From: Vibrio sp. HB236076
Lineage (GTDB): Bacteria; Pseudomonadota; Gammaproteobacteria; Enterobacterales; Vibrionaceae
DNA length: 64,000 nucleotides
Direction: 5' to 3'
NCBI RefSeq assembly: GCF_040957575.1
Contig: NZ_CP162601.1
Location: forward strand, 1,240,001 to 1,304,000
A program made the position numbers and the translations under genes. This document shows positions 45,291-56,086 of the stretch, in pieces. Position 1 is the first letter of the stretch. Each line of letters starts with the position of its first letter. The notes below the pieces were generated by a model. That model had not been told where the DNA came from and did no database searches. It was given only the letters and a program-made list of their open reading frames with translations.

Positions 45291-47225
45291 TTAAGATGAT
45301 TTGCGAACACGCAGATACCACTCAGAAAGTAAGCGGACTTGCTTTTCTGTATAGCCTTTTTCCATCATACGAGCAACGAAGTCATCGTGTTTTCTTTGAT
45401 CTTCTGATGAGGTTTTCGCATTGAATGAGATAACCGGTAACAACTCTTCCGTATTAGAGAACATTTTTTTTTCAATCACAGTGCGCAGTTTCTCATAACT
45501 GGTCCAAACTGGGTTTTGACCATTGTTGTTAGCGCGAGCTCGCAATACAAAATTGACGATTTCATTGCGAAAATCTTTCGGGTTAGAAATCCCGGCGGTT
45601 TTCTCAATTTTTTCCAATTCCGCATTGAGAGAAGCGCGATCAAACAGCTGCCCCGTTTCTGGATCTCGATATTCTTGATCTTGAATCCAAAAGTCAGCGT
45701 AAGTCACGTAGCGATCAAAGATGTTTTGCCCGTACTCAGAGTAAGACTCGAGGTAGGCCGTTTGTATTTCTTTACCAATGAACTCGACGTACTTAGGCAC
45801 TAAATAGCCTTTGAGAAACTCGAGGTAGCGCTCTGCCTGATCACTCGGAAATTGCTCGCGTTCAATTTGTTTCTCCAGGACGTAGAACAAATGAACTGGA
45901 TTAGCGGCGACTTCGGTTTGATCAAAGTTAAATACGCGAGACAAAATTTTAAAGGCGAAACGGGTTGATAATCCGCTCATCCCTTCATCGACGCCCGCGT
46001 AATCGCGATATTCTTGATAACTTTTCGCTTTCGGGTCGGTGTCTTTTAAGGTTTCGCCATCGTAAACGCGCATTTTTGAATAGATCGATGAGTTCTCAGG
46101 TGCTTTAATTCGCGAGAGCACGCTAAACTGCGAGAGAATTTCCAGTGTGCTTGGCGAGCAAGGTGCGTGAGATAGCTCACTGTGTTCGAGCAGTTTTTGG
46201 TAGATTTTGATCTCTTCTGAGACTCGTAAACAGTAAGGCACTTTGACGATATAAACGCGATCTAAGAATGCCTCGTTATTTTTGTTATTGCGAAAGGTTT
46301 GCCACTCGGATTCATTGGAGTGAGCCAGAATCATACCGTCGAACGGAATCGCGGATAGCCCTTCAGTGCCGTTAAAGTTGCCTTCTTGTGTCGCGGTCAG
46401 CAAGGGATGAAGCACTTTAATCGGCGCTTTGAACATCTCGACAAATTCCATTAAGCCTTGGTTGGCTTTACATAAGGCCCCGGAATAGCTGTAGGCATCG
46501 GGGTCGTCTTGGGAAAAGTGTTCGAGTTGACGGATATCGACTTTACCGACCAAGGCTGAGATGTCTTGGTTGTTTTCATCGCCGGGTTCTGTTTTGGCAA
46601 TACCGACTTGATCAAGAATCGATGGCCGGACTTTTACCACTTTGAATTGAGTGATATCACCGCCAAACTCGTGCAGTCGCTTGGCTGCCCAAGGCGACAT
46701 GATCGAGCGAAGGTAGCGCTTTTCTATGCCGTATTCGCTTTTGAGAATTTCGCCGTCTTCATTGACATCAAAAAGACAGAATGGGTGGTCATTCACCGGA
46801 CTGCGCTCACCGTTGGCGCTGAGAACGTAAATCGGCATCTGTTGCATGAGCGATTTGAGCTTCTCAGCCAACGAAGATTTACCGCCGCCGACAGGCCCTA
46901 GCAAGTAGAGAATCTGTTTGCGTTCTTCAAGGCCTTGCGCGGCGTGTTTCAGGTAAGAAACGATTTGCTCAATCGCTTCTTCCATACCGTAGAAGTCTTT
47001 GAAGGTTTCGTATTGTGCAATTACGCGGTTTGAAAAAATTCGGCTAAGCTTAGGATCCATAGAGGTATCGATAAGTTTAGGCTCTCCGATGGCCATCAGT
47101 AAACGCTCAGCAGCGTTAGCATAGGCCCCTTTGTCCTCCTTACAAAGCGACAAGAACTCTTGAATGCTTAACTCTTCGTCCTTCGCGGCTTCGTAACGAG
47201 CTTGATAATGGTCAAAAATACTCAT
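45291..47225 (-). CDS. yeaG: Serine protein kinase YeaG (PrkA)
   Basis: 644 residues, the E. coli length, of the PrkA/YeaG kinase with an AAA+ core. Walker A is GPVGGGKSS near 107; FLDRVYIVKVPYCLRV and RAPEN-type SRIKAPENSSIYSKMRVYDG are typical. It begins at ATG 47225 after AAGGGG; the reading from 47255 adds ten residues without support. First gene of the yeaG-yeaH-ycgB operon. No sigma-54 promoter was found upstream, although E. coli yeaGH uses one. Confidence 0.94.
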   Translation of the reverse strand: MSIFDHYQARYEAAKDEELSIQEFLSLCKEDKGAYANAAERLLMAIGEPKLIDTSMDPKLSRIFSNRVIAQYETFKDFYGMEEAIEQIVSYLKHAAQGLEERKQILYLLGPVGGGKSSLAEKLKSLMQQMPIYVLSANGERSPVNDHPFCLFDVNEDGEILKSEYGIEKRYLRSIMSPWAAKRLHEFGGDITQFKVVKVRPSILDQVGIAKTEPGDENNQDISALVGKVDIRQLEHFSQDDPDAYSYSGALCKANQGLMEFVEMFKAPIKVLHPLLTATQEGNFNGTEGLSAIPFDGMILAHSNESEWQTFRNNKNNEAFLDRVYIVKVPYCLRVSEEIKIYQKLLEHSELSHAPCSPSTLEILSQFSVLSRIKAPENSSIYSKMRVYDGETLKDTDPKAKSYQEYRDYAGVDEGMSGLSTRFAFKILSRVFNFDQTEVAANPVHLFYVLEKQIEREQFPSDQAERYLEFLKGYLVPKYVEFIGKEIQTAYLESYSEYGQNIFDRYVTYADFWIQDQEYRDPETGQLFDRASLNAELEKIEKTAGISNPKDFRNEIVNFVLRARANNNGQNPVWTSYEKLRTVIEKKMFSNTEELLPVISFNAKTSSEDQRKHDDFVARMMEKGYTEKQVRLLSEWYLRVRKSS

Positions 47226-47495
47226 ATCACGTTCCCCTTTTTCAAACTGCCTCAACAGTGAGCAGTAGTAAAGTTTTCCAACTTTTCATATCCTAATACT
47301 AGACCTGCTTTTGTATTTGTGCAGAAAAATTATGAGTTTATTTTGGTTTTCACTGCGAATGTCGCATTTTTGGCGCTGAGTTATAACGGCGAGAAATAGT
47401 CATTTATGCTTTGGTTTAGTCGCACAAATGACTCAGATTGGCGAAGATGTCATCAAACTCATGACAAGGGAGAGGAAAATAAACTCAAAAGAGAA

Positions 47496-47999
47496 TTAAT
47501 GAGCATTAAAAATTTGCTTGATCTCGTTAGCACACAGGTGATATTGACGTGGACATTGTTTAAATCGCATCAACATGGCTTGGTATTTTGGCCGCATAAC
47601 CACTTGAGCATCAAAATTGTGTTCTTGTTGCCGCCATTCTGGATAGTGACCATCTTCGAGAATTAAAAAACGCACATAGTCGACAAGTTCATTTTCTTTC
47701 ATTGCATCGTAACCGAGAAAACGCAAACGACGTTCGTCAATGTCACTTTGTTGCTCACGGTTCAATAATGAATAGGACGTTTGTAAAGCGTGATACATTT
47801 CCATCGTGTCGTAAACTTCTTGGCAGGTGTTGGTATTGAGGTGAGTAAAATCTTCTGTTAACACCGAGAGCTCTTTTTCAAACCCCTTTTCGACTAGGGT
47901 TTGTAAGCGCTGAAAATGGCGTTTTTCACTGGGCTCCAAGAGCGCCATGAGCCGATATTGATTGGCAAGAATCAAGCGTTGGGCATCGTTTAAGTTCAT
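47496..47999 (-). CDS. yfbU: YfbU-family protein
   Basis: 167 residues, matching E. coli YfbU (164). NLNDAQRLILANQYRLMALLEP, DTMEMYHALQTSYSLL, RRLRFLGYDA and CPRQYHLCANEIKQI are diagnostic. I place the start at ATG 47999 to fit the family; the frame is open upstream to 48110 but would run into pflA. Function unknown. Confidence 0.92.
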   Translation of the reverse strand: MNLNDAQRLILANQYRLMALLEPSEKRHFQRLQTLVEKGFEKELSVLTEDFTHLNTNTCQEVYDTMEMYHALQTSYSLLNREQQSDIDERRLRFLGYDAMKENELVDYVRFLILEDGHYPEWRQQEHNFDAQVVMRPKYQAMLMRFKQCPRQYHLCANEIKQIFNAH

Positions 48000-48106
48000 A
48001 GTTAGCCTCATTAAATCTAAGTTTTTAAATTCAGTCTCACCTGAGTAAAGGCGAGTGTTCTTGGTCTGCGTTGCGGTGAACAATGACCGGCAAAGAAGAA
48101 ACAAGC

Positions 48107-48847
48107 TCAATAATTGATGTTGCTGTGATAATTCGACAATACGTCAGCCAATTTTGTCATGGTCTCTCGGCTAGGTGGTTCGACGCCTTCAAGTGGGTAA
48201 TCGTAACCTAGGGTTTCCCATTTATGGGCACCCAGTTTGTGATAGGGCAATAATTCGACTTTTTCGATATTGGCCATCGGCGCGATAAACTCGCCCAGCA
48301 AGCGAATGGATTCTTCATCGTCTGTATACCCCGGGACGACAACGTGCCGGATCCAAGTCCGAATACCTAATTTATTTAAGTATCGAGCAAAGTCTAACGT
48401 TCTGTGGTTGGAAACCCCGATAAAATCTTGATGGATCTCATCTTTCATGTGTTTGAGATCAAGCATCACCAAATCGGTATTAGCCAGGACTTGGTCAATC
48501 ACAGGGGTGTATTTACGAATAAACCCATTGGTGTCTAGACAAGTGTGGATCCTCTCTCGGTGAGCGGCTTGAAATAAATCTCGTACAAACTCGGGCTGCA
48601 ACATGGCTTCACCGCCAGAGCAAGTAATTCCGCCACCTGAGGCATTCATAAAGTGTTTATAAGCGCTGGCTTCTTGAATGAGAGATTCGGCGCTGACGAC
48701 TTTGCCGCCATGCGTGTCCCACGTATCGCGATTGTGGCAGTACATACAACGCATCAGACAACCTTGTGTGAAAATAATAAATCGAATGCCTGGCCCATCG
48801 ACGGTGCCACAGGATTCTACCGAGTGAATGCGACCTAAAGCTGACAT
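48107..48847 (-). CDS. pflA: Pyruvate formate-lyase activating enzyme
   Basis: A radical SAM enzyme of 246 residues that installs the glycyl radical on Pfl[12 protein letters not shown] holds the cluster cysteines Cys30, Cys34 and Cys37; [16 protein letters not shown] and TNGF segments are typical. The target pflB lies 2.6 kb away on the same strand with a chemoreceptor gene between, in opposite orientation. Start by family fit. Very confident. Confidence 0.95.
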   Translation of the reverse strand: MSALGRIHSVESCGTVDGPGIRFIIFTQGCLMRCMYCHNRDTWDTHGGKVVSAESLIQEASAYKHFMNASGGGITCSGGEAMLQPEFVRDLFQAAHRERIHTCLDTNGFIRKYTPVIDQVLANTDLVMLDLKHMKDEIHQDFIGVSNHRTLDFARYLNKLGIRTWIRHVVVPGYTDDEESIRLLGEFIAPMANIEKVELLPYHKLGAHKWETLGYDYPLEGVEPPSRETMTKLADVLSNYHSNINY

Positions 48848-49083
48848 AAATAATCCGTAATTGATATTCGATAGCGATATTGTATGCTGCCCTTAAAGAA
48901 CAAAAGCTCGATTACATCAATTTTAGGTGGCTTTTTAGTGCTACAAGCCAAAATAAACCGCATTTTGCACATTGCAGAAAAAAGTCGATTGCTTATCAAT
49001 TAATCGCTAGGATTTTGTGAGCAATGTGCTATTTTTATCTGTGTATTAATAGTTCACTTTTTATATAACCTTGATTGCATTTG

Positions 49084-49100
49084 GCAGAAAGGATTTCTGC
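49084..49100 (+). promoter_or_regulatory. Inverted repeat in the chemoreceptor leader
   Basis: GCAGAAA-GGA-TTTCTGC is a perfect 7-bp dyad 44 bases before the ATG of the chemoreceptor gene. It may be an operator or mRNA hairpin; no known match. Confidence 0.35.
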
Positions 49101-49143
49101 AACTCGCCAAGGATGAGCCGATTTGATCATAAGAAGGATGTTT

Positions 49144-51027
49144 ATGATGCGCGCATTAATGTTATCCCAAAAGCAAAAAATCCGTTTTTTTCTCATCACA
49201 GTGGTGATTGGCTTTATTGCCTTAGCCGGTTACACCTATCTTCGCTTAGCCATGATGAACCAAGGCTTTAATAAAAGTGCTCAAGTAAGCTTTGGCGTGG
49301 CTCACCTCGGCCAGTCTCAAGTGGCTTTATTAACCTTATCGAGTCAATTACATGCGATGACAAATCAACAAGTGCCTGCTTTGAAAGCGCAATTACAATC
49401 GATGCTCGATGGTAATCAACAAGACGTTGAGTTTTTAGCGGACATGGGGTGGCAGCAAGAAAGTCAGCAATTGCAACAAGCCTATCTGGTTTATCAACAA
49501 GCGGTATTGCCTTGGGTGACCACTAAACAAGAGCTCGGGTTTAATGTTGATGAAGGGAAGTTGGCGCAGCTCAAACAATTGGCAGCGCTTATCGAAGATA
49601 AAATTAAAGAAACCGGCATGGTCACGGTTCTCACGGATTTTGGGGCGCTAATCCAAGCGCAGCAAACCTATTTGTTGGCGCCGAGTGAAAAAAACTTGAC
49701 CTTGTATAAGCGCGCCTTGGCGATGTTTAAAAATACCTCGACCACGTATTCGATGTTGCAAGAATACGAGAATGAGTTAACCGCTTTTACCCAAACCTTT
49801 AGCCGAGTTGCTGAACTTTCTGTTGAGCAAACCGAACTTGAGTCGACGTTAATCGAAAGGGAAAATCAAGCGATTGATCAAACCAAAGACATTGTTGAAC
49901 GATTGAGAAAAGAGCAGTCGCTTTACCATCATAGCGCGGAGCGCTTAGCGGGCCAAACCCAGACCTTAGTCCTGGTCGCTTGTGCGGTATTCGCGATGAT
50001 TATCATTGCTTTACTTAGCCGTTTGAGCTTTTCACTATCGCGCTCTTTATCCACAACCATGGCGCAAATGAAGCGCTTGTCAGAGGGGGACTTCTCCAGT
50101 CGCCTCTCGGTTGGCAACAATGGCAAAGACGAGTTTAATCAGTTGGCTTTGGCACTTAATCAAACCTGTGAACAGCTTGGCGCTTTGGTCCAGCAGGTGC
50201 AATTACAAGGTCACAGTTTATCGGAAAATGCCACGTCTTTGATGAAAGGATTATCCTCTTCAGAGCAAGAGCAAATGCGACTTGGTGAACAAACGGAGCA
50301 ATTAGCCGCCGCGACGGAGCAAATCAGTGTCACCACCGACGAAGTCAATCAAGTGGTGGAATCTGTATCCAGCCTTAGCGCCTCCTCGCATCAAGCGGCT
50401 GAGCAGGGCGCATTAGTGATAGAGCAGGCGATCCGCTCTCTAGAAGACGTCGCGGTTATTTTATCTTCGGCGTCAACGCACACAGAGCAACTTGAACAAG
50501 CTTCTGTGAAAGTTGATGCGGTGATGGAGACGATTAACAGTATTGCTGAGCAAACCAATCTGTTGGCACTCAATGCGGCGATCGAAGCGGCCCGTGCTGG
50601 TGAACAAGGCCGAGGTTTTGCTGTGGTCGCCGATGAAGTGCGCGCTTTAGCGGTCAGAACGGTACAAGCCGTGAGTGAAATCTCGGGTACGATTGAAACG
50701 ATGAAAAAAGAAAGTGATGAAGTGATTCAATACATTAATCGCTCCGGTCACACGGTCGCACAAGGGCAAGAAAAAGGTGAGCAGGCGAAACAGGCGTTGC
50801 AAGGGATCATCGAAAAATCAGGTCAAGTTAGCCAGCAAACGGACGAAATCAGCCACTCAGTTGGAGAGCTCAATCGCACCAGTGCCTCGATGGCACAAGG
50901 GATGGTTACCATGGCGAGCAGTATGCAAACGCTGCAAGACAAGCATCACGAGCTACAACTAGACAGCCAGAAAGTGGATACCGCCGCTAAAACCCTAGAT
51001 CAATACTGCAGCCGCTTTGTTGTCTAA
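49144..51027 (+). CDS. Methyl-accepting chemotaxis protein
   Basis: About 627 residues. A first helix (about 13-34), a periplasmic four-helix-like sensor to about 270, a second helix ([18 protein letters not shown]), HAMP ([20 protein letters not shown]) and the cytoplasmic signalling domain with the conserved hairpin [20 protein letters not shown] and [16 protein letters not shown] prefer ATG 49144, which sits a proper distance from AAGAAGGA; an upstream TTG at 49123 is possible. Its ligand is unknown. Position beside pfl genes is conserved as I recall. Confidence 0.93.
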   Translation: MMRALMLSQKQKIRFFLITVVIGFIALAGYTYLRLAMMNQGFNKSAQVSFGVAHLGQSQVALLTLSSQLHAMTNQQVPALKAQLQSMLDGNQQDVEFLADMGWQQESQQLQQAYLVYQQAVLPWVTTKQELGFNVDEGKLAQLKQLAALIEDKIKETGMVTVLTDFGALIQAQQTYLLAPSEKNLTLYKRALAMFKNTSTTYSMLQEYENELTAFTQTFSRVAELSVEQTELESTLIERENQAIDQTKDIVERLRKEQSLYHHSAERLAGQTQTLVLVACAVFAMIIIALLSRLSFSLSRSLSTTMAQMKRLSEGDFSSRLSVGNNGKDEFNQLALALNQTCEQLGALVQQVQLQGHSLSENATSLMKGLSSSEQEQMRLGEQTEQLAAATEQISVTTDEVNQVVESVSSLSASSHQAAEQGALVIEQAIRSLEDVAVILSSASTHTEQLEQASVKVDAVMETINSIAEQTNLLALNAAIEAARAGEQGRGFAVVADEVRALAVRTVQAVSEISGTIETMKKESDEVIQYINRSGHTVAQGQEKGEQAKQALQGIIEKSGQVSQQTDEISHSVGELNRTSASMAQGMVTMASSMQTLQDKHHELQLDSQKVDTAAKTLDQYCSRFVV

Positions 51028-51055
51028 ACATTAAGCGACGTACCTTTGACTCGAC

Positions 51056-51083
51056 AAGCGCCTCATCACCAGGCGCTTTTTTT
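51056..51083 (+). terminator. Terminator of the chemoreceptor gene
   Basis: AAGCGCCT (51056-51063) pairs with AGGCGCTT (51071-51078), followed by T-run to 51083. Confidence 0.9.
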
Positions 51084-51098
51084 ATCCTCTCTCTTATG

Positions 51099-51320
51099 AG
51101 GACACACGCCATTTCAAATCAACTTCTCTTAGCAGGACACACACCGTAACTAAGTCGCTTCCCTTATCAGGACACACACCGTGCCACTGGCTAGGTAGAA
51201 CAAATAGCCCAGTGATGACTTACCGAACATCCCCTTAGCAGGACACACACCGTTGTTGAGGCTGTCATCACTCTCTTAATGGGACACACACCTTAGTTGA
51301 TACCCTTAGCAGGACACACA
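51099..51320 (+). repeat. Repeat cluster 1: six direct GGACACACACC units
   Basis: Six units on one strand start at 51099, 51134, 51169, 51240, 51281 and 51311. Consensus CTTANYRGGACACACACCGT; the first and last units vary at the 3' end. Spacings are 35, 35, 71, 41 and 30. They fill the convergent gap between the chemoreceptor and pflB terminators. Confidence 0.9.
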
Positions 51321-51371
51321 AGATAAATTGTTAGGTTGAAGTTCTGAACGGCAAAATAGACAAAAAGTAGG

Positions 51372-51401
51372 ATAAAAAACGCCAGCTTAGTGGCTGGCGT
51401 T
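51372..51401 (-). terminator. Terminator of pflB
   Basis: AACGCCAGC (51378-51386) pairs with GCTGGCGTT (51393-51401) and a U-run follows on the minus strand. Confidence 0.88.
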
Positions 51402-51447
51402 GGTCTTGAGTCAATCAGTAAGGGAATACAATTTTAGACTCAAATGC

Positions 51448-53724
51448 TTAGAGTGATTCGGTGAAGGTACGGGCAATCACATCTTGTTGTTGCTCGGTGG
51501 TTAAGGAATTAAATCGCACCGCATAACCAGAAACGCGAATGGTTAGCTGAGGGTAGTTCTCAGGGTGTTTCACCGCATCCATCAAGGTATCTCGGTTAAG
51601 CACGTTCACGTTCAAGTGCTGGCCGCCTTCTAACCCTTGCTCGTGGTGGAAGTAGCCATCCATTAAGCCAGCCAGGTTGTTGCGCTGTGAATTTTCATCT
51701 TTACCTAAAGCATTTGGCACAATAGAGAAGGTATAAGAGATACCGTCTTTCGCGTGGGCAAATGGCAATTTACCGACAGAGGTTAATGAAGCCACCGCGC
51801 CTTTTTCATCACGGCCGTGCATAGGGTTAGCCCCTGGTGCAAATGGCGCTCCTGCGCGGCGACCATCTGGCGTGTTACCGGTTTTCTTACCATAAACCAC
51901 GTTAGAGGTAATGGTTAAGATTGACTGGGTTGGCTCGGCATCGCGGTAAGTTTTTAGTGAACGAATCTTGTTCATAAACACTTCGACCAATTGACAAGCG
52001 ATGTCGTCAACACGTGGATCATTGTTACCAAATTTCGGGTAGTCTCCGTCAATTTTGAAATCTACCGCAATGCCGTCTTCATCGCGTATTGGGGTAACTT
52101 TTGCGTATTTAATTGCAGACAATGAATCCGCCGCGACAGACAACCCAGCAATACCACAGGCCATGGTGCGTTTTACATTGAGATCGTGCAGCGCCATGAG
52201 TGATGCTTCGTAGCTGTATTTATCGTGCATGTAGTGGATGGCATTGAGCGCGGTCACATATTGTTTGGCTAACCAATCCATGAAGTGGTCCATTTTATCC
52301 CACAATTCATCGTAGTCGAGCACTTCACTTTCGATGCGTGGCATTTGTGGGCCAACTTGGATTTTTAGCTTCTCATCAATACCGCCGTTAATGGTATAAA
52401 GCATGGTTTTGGCAAGGTTTGCACGAGCACCGAAGAACTGCATTTGTTTGCCGACCACCATAGGCGAAACACAACAAGCAATCGCATAGTCATCAGACTC
52501 AAAATCAGGGCGCATCAAATCGTCGTTCTCATACTGAATGGATGATGTATCAATAGAGACTTTCGCGCAGAAGCGTTTGAAGCCATCGGGCAATTGCTCA
52601 GACCATAACACGGTGATATTTGGCTCAGGACTTGGGCCCATAGTGTAGAGGGTATTGAGGAATCGGAAGTTAGTACGAGTGACCAACGTACGTCCGTCAA
52701 GGCCCATACCACCGACAGATTCGGTTGCCCAAATCGGGTCACCAGAGAATAACTCATCGTATTCAGGCGTACGTAAGAAACGCACCATACGCAGTTTCAT
52801 CACAAAGTGGTCGACCAACTCTTGCGCTTCTACTTCGGTTAATACACCAGCGGCGATATCGCGTTCAATATAGATATCGAGGAAGGTAGAGGTTCTGCCC
52901 AATGACATTGCGGCGCCGTTTTGAGATTTGACTGCGGCTAAGTATGCAAAGTAGGTCCACTGTACCGCTTCTTGTGCGTTTTGCGCTGGGCGAGAAATGT
53001 CACAACCGTATTTGGCGGCCATTTCTTTAATTTGGCCCAGAGCACGGTATTGCTCTGAAATTTCCTCGCGCAGTTGCATTGTCATTTGTAGATCTTCACC
53101 ATTTTCGAACTTCGCTTGCAAAGACTTGAACTGCGCTTGTTTGTCTTTCATCAAGAAATCAATACCGTAAAGGGCGACACGGCGGTAGTCACCAATGATA
53201 CGACCTCGGCCATAAGCATCAGGTAAACCGGTCAATACGCCTGACTTACGGCACTTCATGATTTCAGGAGTGTAAATGTCAAACACGCCTTGGTTATGCG
53301 TTTTGCGGTATTCGGTAAAAATGGTTTTGACTTGAGGGTCTAACTCGCGACCATAGGCTTGGCAAGAGCTTTCCACCATACGGATACCGCCGTTGGGAAT
53401 GATGGCGCGTTTGAGTGGCGCTTCGGTTTGCAAACCAACGATTTTTTCGAGGTTTTGGTCGATGTAACCGGCATCGTGTGCGGTGATGGTGGAAATCACG
53501 GATGTGTCGAAATCGACTGGGGCATGCGTGGCATTTTCAATTTTTATGCCCTCCATGACTTTTTCCCATAATTGATTGGTGGCGGGGGTGCCCTCACTGA
53601 CTAGGAATGACTCATCACCTTGATAAGGCGTGTAGTTTTTTTGAATAAAATCACGAACGTTGACTTCTTGTTGCCATTCGCCGGCGACAAAACCTTCCCA
53701 TGCGTTTGCAAATTGCTCTGACAT
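51448..53724 (-). CDS. pflB: Pyruvate formate-lyase (formate C-acetyltransferase)
   Basis: Glycyl-radical enzyme (758 residues) that turns pyruvate and CoA into acetyl-CoA and formate in anaerobic growth. The active cysteines are Cys417-Cys418 (AIACCVSP) and the radical glycine is Gly733 ([10 protein letters not shown]). Length equals E. coli PflB within two residues. It is activated by PflA, encoded nearby. A possible FNR-like dyad (TTGAT-N4-TTTAA on the minus strand, 53882-53895) lies 158 bases upstream, weakly matched. Very confident. Confidence 0.96.
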   Translation of the reverse strand: MSEQFANAWEGFVAGEWQQEVNVRDFIQKNYTPYQGDESFLVSEGTPATNQLWEKVMEGIKIENATHAPVDFDTSVISTITAHDAGYIDQNLEKIVGLQTEAPLKRAIIPNGGIRMVESSCQAYGRELDPQVKTIFTEYRKTHNQGVFDIYTPEIMKCRKSGVLTGLPDAYGRGRIIGDYRRVALYGIDFLMKDKQAQFKSLQAKFENGEDLQMTMQLREEISEQYRALGQIKEMAAKYGCDISRPAQNAQEAVQWTYFAYLAAVKSQNGAAMSLGRTSTFLDIYIERDIAAGVLTEVEAQELVDHFVMKLRMVRFLRTPEYDELFSGDPIWATESVGGMGLDGRTLVTRTNFRFLNTLYTMGPSPEPNITVLWSEQLPDGFKRFCAKVSIDTSSIQYENDDLMRPDFESDDYAIACCVSPMVVGKQMQFFGARANLAKTMLYTINGGIDEKLKIQVGPQMPRIESEVLDYDELWDKMDHFMDWLAKQYVTALNAIHYMHDKYSYEASLMALHDLNVKRTMACGIAGLSVAADSLSAIKYAKVTPIRDEDGIAVDFKIDGDYPKFGNNDPRVDDIACQLVEVFMNKIRSLKTYRDAEPTQSILTITSNVVYGKKTGNTPDGRRAGAPFAPGANPMHGRDEKGAVASLTSVGKLPFAHAKDGISYTFSIVPNALGKDENSQRNNLAGLMDGYFHHEQGLEGGQHLNVNVLNRDTLMDAVKHPENYPQLTIRVSGYAVRFNSLTTEQQQDVIARTFTESL

Positions 53725-54028
53725 GTCATACCTACCTTTTTGTTGTTCAAGCGAGCATCTTGTGACACTCGAGAAAATTAAAACACTTATTCATCAATAT
53801 GTTATTCATGGATAAATGCTCTTTTGGCTTTAACTGTCTTGCCTTTCGAAACCACAATAAAATAAAAAAAAGTCGCAAACCTTAAACTAAATCAATAAAT
53901 GCTCAACTTTTGAAATAAAAATAGGGGAGCCAGTGTGCCGCCCACTTGATGTGCTAGACAGTTTCAAATAAAGCCGGCGGATTGACTCAATCGCCGACTT
54001 GTCAGTGGTTACTTTTTATCACTCGAGA
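53725..54028. other. 304-bp gap between pflB and the DUF3360 gene
   Basis: AT-rich, with the hairpin at 53972 that ends the DUF3360 transcript and a weak FNR-like dyad at 53882. No gene seen. Confidence 0.4.
53972..53999 (-). terminator. Probable terminator of the DUF3360 gene
   Basis: AGCCGGCGGATTGA pairs with TCAATCGCCGACT with one bulge and one mismatch; the minus strand continues into TTTATTTG. Confidence 0.5.
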
Positions 54029-55585
54029 TCAAAACCAGGCCTTAATACCAAATTGAGGCTCAAGCATGCCCACGGCTAACATGGCGAGTAAGCAAACAAC
54101 CAATACGGCGCCGGGTATAATGATGCGATCGAGTTTAGACAATGTTGTCGCGCGCTTTTTATCGCCAATCAGCCCATTGTTATCGAGGAGCATGGTGAGT
54201 GCCCAAGCAAAAACGGGGTTGACGACAGCACTACCGAAAATACAAATGCCCGCTGCTTGTGAGTCTTTGCTGTCGCGCACCATTTGCATGCCGGCTTCGA
54301 GAAGTGGCAAAAATACGCCGACCAATAAAGCAATGCGCATGACAGGTGGCCACACGGCAACGTCCATCGGAAAGCCCAATATCGCAATCAGCATCACCAG
54401 TAGGCCAAGCAAAATAGCACCGCCAGGGATAGGACGTTTGGCGATGGCCGCTGGGATCATATACGTGCCCCAAGAGGAGGTGACATTACCGCCGCCAAGT
54501 GCGGTACCTACCATCTGACGAATCGAGCACATGGTCATGGTGTCATCGACATCCATAAGAACTTTTTCAGTTTTTTTCGGGTAGTTCATTTCTTGGAAAA
54601 TTCGGTGACCCAAAAAGTCAGGCGACCACATGGCAACGGCTAAGATGGCAAAAGGCAGAGAGGCAACAAAGTGATGCAAAGTTGGCATTCCCAGCATCCA
54701 GCCTTGTTCTTGACTGCCCCACCAATAGACAGGGTTTAAGTTTGGTAGGCCCATTTGGGTTTCAAAGACCAAATCAAACCCAGCACCGAAACTCATGGCG
54801 AGTAAAAATCCGCATACCGCGCAGACTGGGATCGCCAGCCAGCGTTTGTTGATTTTAGCGAGAAAGGCGTAAAGGATAATATTGACGCCAAGAACAATCA
54901 GGCCGATATAGCCCAAACTGCCGGCTTGGTGCTGGGCACTTTCTAACCCTTTAGCCCAAGCTTGAATGGCGGTGATTTGGCTTAACGTTCCGGTAAATCC
55001 AAGGTAAAGCAGTAAGCCGCCCGCAGTGCCTTGCGAAGTTAAATTGACTAACTTTGAACCGCCCTTAAAGTAGCTCAGTAATAAACCAAATACCCCCAGT
55101 AATATCGCTAGCGCTAATGGATGAGCGCCAGCCAGGGCAATAGCGCCAATCAATGGGATCATCGGGCCGTGGTTGCCGGCCAAGTTGGCTCTTGGGTTGA
55201 CAAAACCCGAGGCGATGACGCAGAAAAACAACGCCGGGAAGAGCATTTCGACTCGCGAAACTTCGATAGCAAAAGCCTTACCTAACGTAATGTGATCCCA
55301 AGCGGCGGTTAAGCCTTCGGCCCAACTCATCATCACAGCCGAGTACATGGCGATGATGCCGATGGTACCAGCAATGGCCGGGACGAGGTCTTCCCATTCA
55401 AAGCGAAAGTCACGGCCGGGCAAGTTGAGGCCATAGCGTCGCGGTTTCATGATTTGTAATTCGTGATCCAAATAATCACTGCGCGAGGCAAACTCACTGG
55501 CAGGACGATGTTTTGCCTGGTAGCTATTGTCTTCGCTTTGATCACAAGGGGGGCTTTTGACCGTGCTGTCTAAGATGTCTGACAT
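54029..55585 (-). CDS. DUF3360-family permease
   Basis: 518 residues with about 12 hydrophobic segments, of a Vibrio-type family (DUF3360) distantly like sulfate/xanthine-uracil permeases. Stretches such as LAGNHGPMIPLIGAIALAGA and GTALGGGNVTSSWGTYM resemble the substrate region of that superfamily. The long charged N-terminus (about 60 residues) is cytosolic. Substrate unknown. It sits upstream of pflB on the same strand with its own hairpin. An FNR-like dyad lies about 95 bases upstream. Confidence 0.75.
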   Translation of the reverse strand: MSDILDSTVKSPPCDQSEDNSYQAKHRPASEFASRSDYLDHELQIMKPRRYGLNLPGRDFRFEWEDLVPAIAGTIGIIAMYSAVMMSWAEGLTAAWDHITLGKAFAIEVSRVEMLFPALFFCVIASGFVNPRANLAGNHGPMIPLIGAIALAGAHPLALAILLGVFGLLLSYFKGGSKLVNLTSQGTAGGLLLYLGFTGTLSQITAIQAWAKGLESAQHQAGSLGYIGLIVLGVNIILYAFLAKINKRWLAIPVCAVCGFLLAMSFGAGFDLVFETQMGLPNLNPVYWWGSQEQGWMLGMPTLHHFVASLPFAILAVAMWSPDFLGHRIFQEMNYPKKTEKVLMDVDDTMTMCSIRQMVGTALGGGNVTSSWGTYMIPAAIAKRPIPGGAILLGLLVMLIAILGFPMDVAVWPPVMRIALLVGVFLPLLEAGMQMVRDSKDSQAAGICIFGSAVVNPVFAWALTMLLDNNGLIGDKKRATTLSKLDRIIIPGAVLVVCLLAMLAVGMLEPQFGIKAWF

Positions 55586-56086
55586 AAAAAATTTCCTATT
55601 AAGATTAAAATTGGATTCAGACCAGTTCTGATGAATTTGTTAATTGAGGCCAGTCTAGCAGTGGCCCGTTAATCGCCCTTTGATCAAGATCAGTGAAGAG
55701 TAAACATTCATAACCTGGCAATAGGTTGTTGCTTAACGTCAATAAGCGGCATTTATGTGAAGTGCGTCAGACATTAAATTCATTCAACGTCATATAACTT
55801 GTTTATCGTTATCAAAAGCGTCGTATAGCGCTGGTAAAGCGATGGCGATATTGATGTTTTTTAGAGGCGCATCAATCTTGCTGATAAAAGCTGGTGTGAT
55901 ATTTGCTTTAGTAAATATATCGACATGCATTGTGACGAATAAACGTCGTCTGTATTAATGAGAGAGATAGTCTTTCTCGGCGTTGTTTGTACAGCAATGT
56001 TGTTTTTAATGAACAGTTTATAAAATTTATGGCAATGGCGGCATTGACGAGTGGCGAGATTTTGCCGGACAAAAAAGGGTGAGGGA
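55586..56086. other. 501-bp divergent intergenic region
   Basis: Between the DUF3360 permease gene and the poly-Gly lipoprotein gene. No gene is supported. It holds the FNR-like dyad at 55680. The lipoprotein ribosome site (GAGGG) is at the 3' end. Confidence 0.5.
55680..55693. promoter_or_regulatory. FNR-like dyad
   Basis: TTGATCAAGATCAG matches TTGAT-N4-ATCAA in nine of ten positions. It is about 95 bases upstream of the DUF3360 gene, near anaerobic pfl genes. Confidence 0.45.

Noticed and set aside
47226..47400. Sigma-54 promoter upstream of yeaG
   Set aside because: I looked for GG-N10-GC on the minus strand because E. coli yeaGH uses one, and found none with acceptable flanks.
51099..51320. 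Possible CRISPR array
   Set aside because: Units are only 12-20 bases, gaps vary (30-71), other clusters have both orientations, and no cas gene is present. The RAYT link explains them better.
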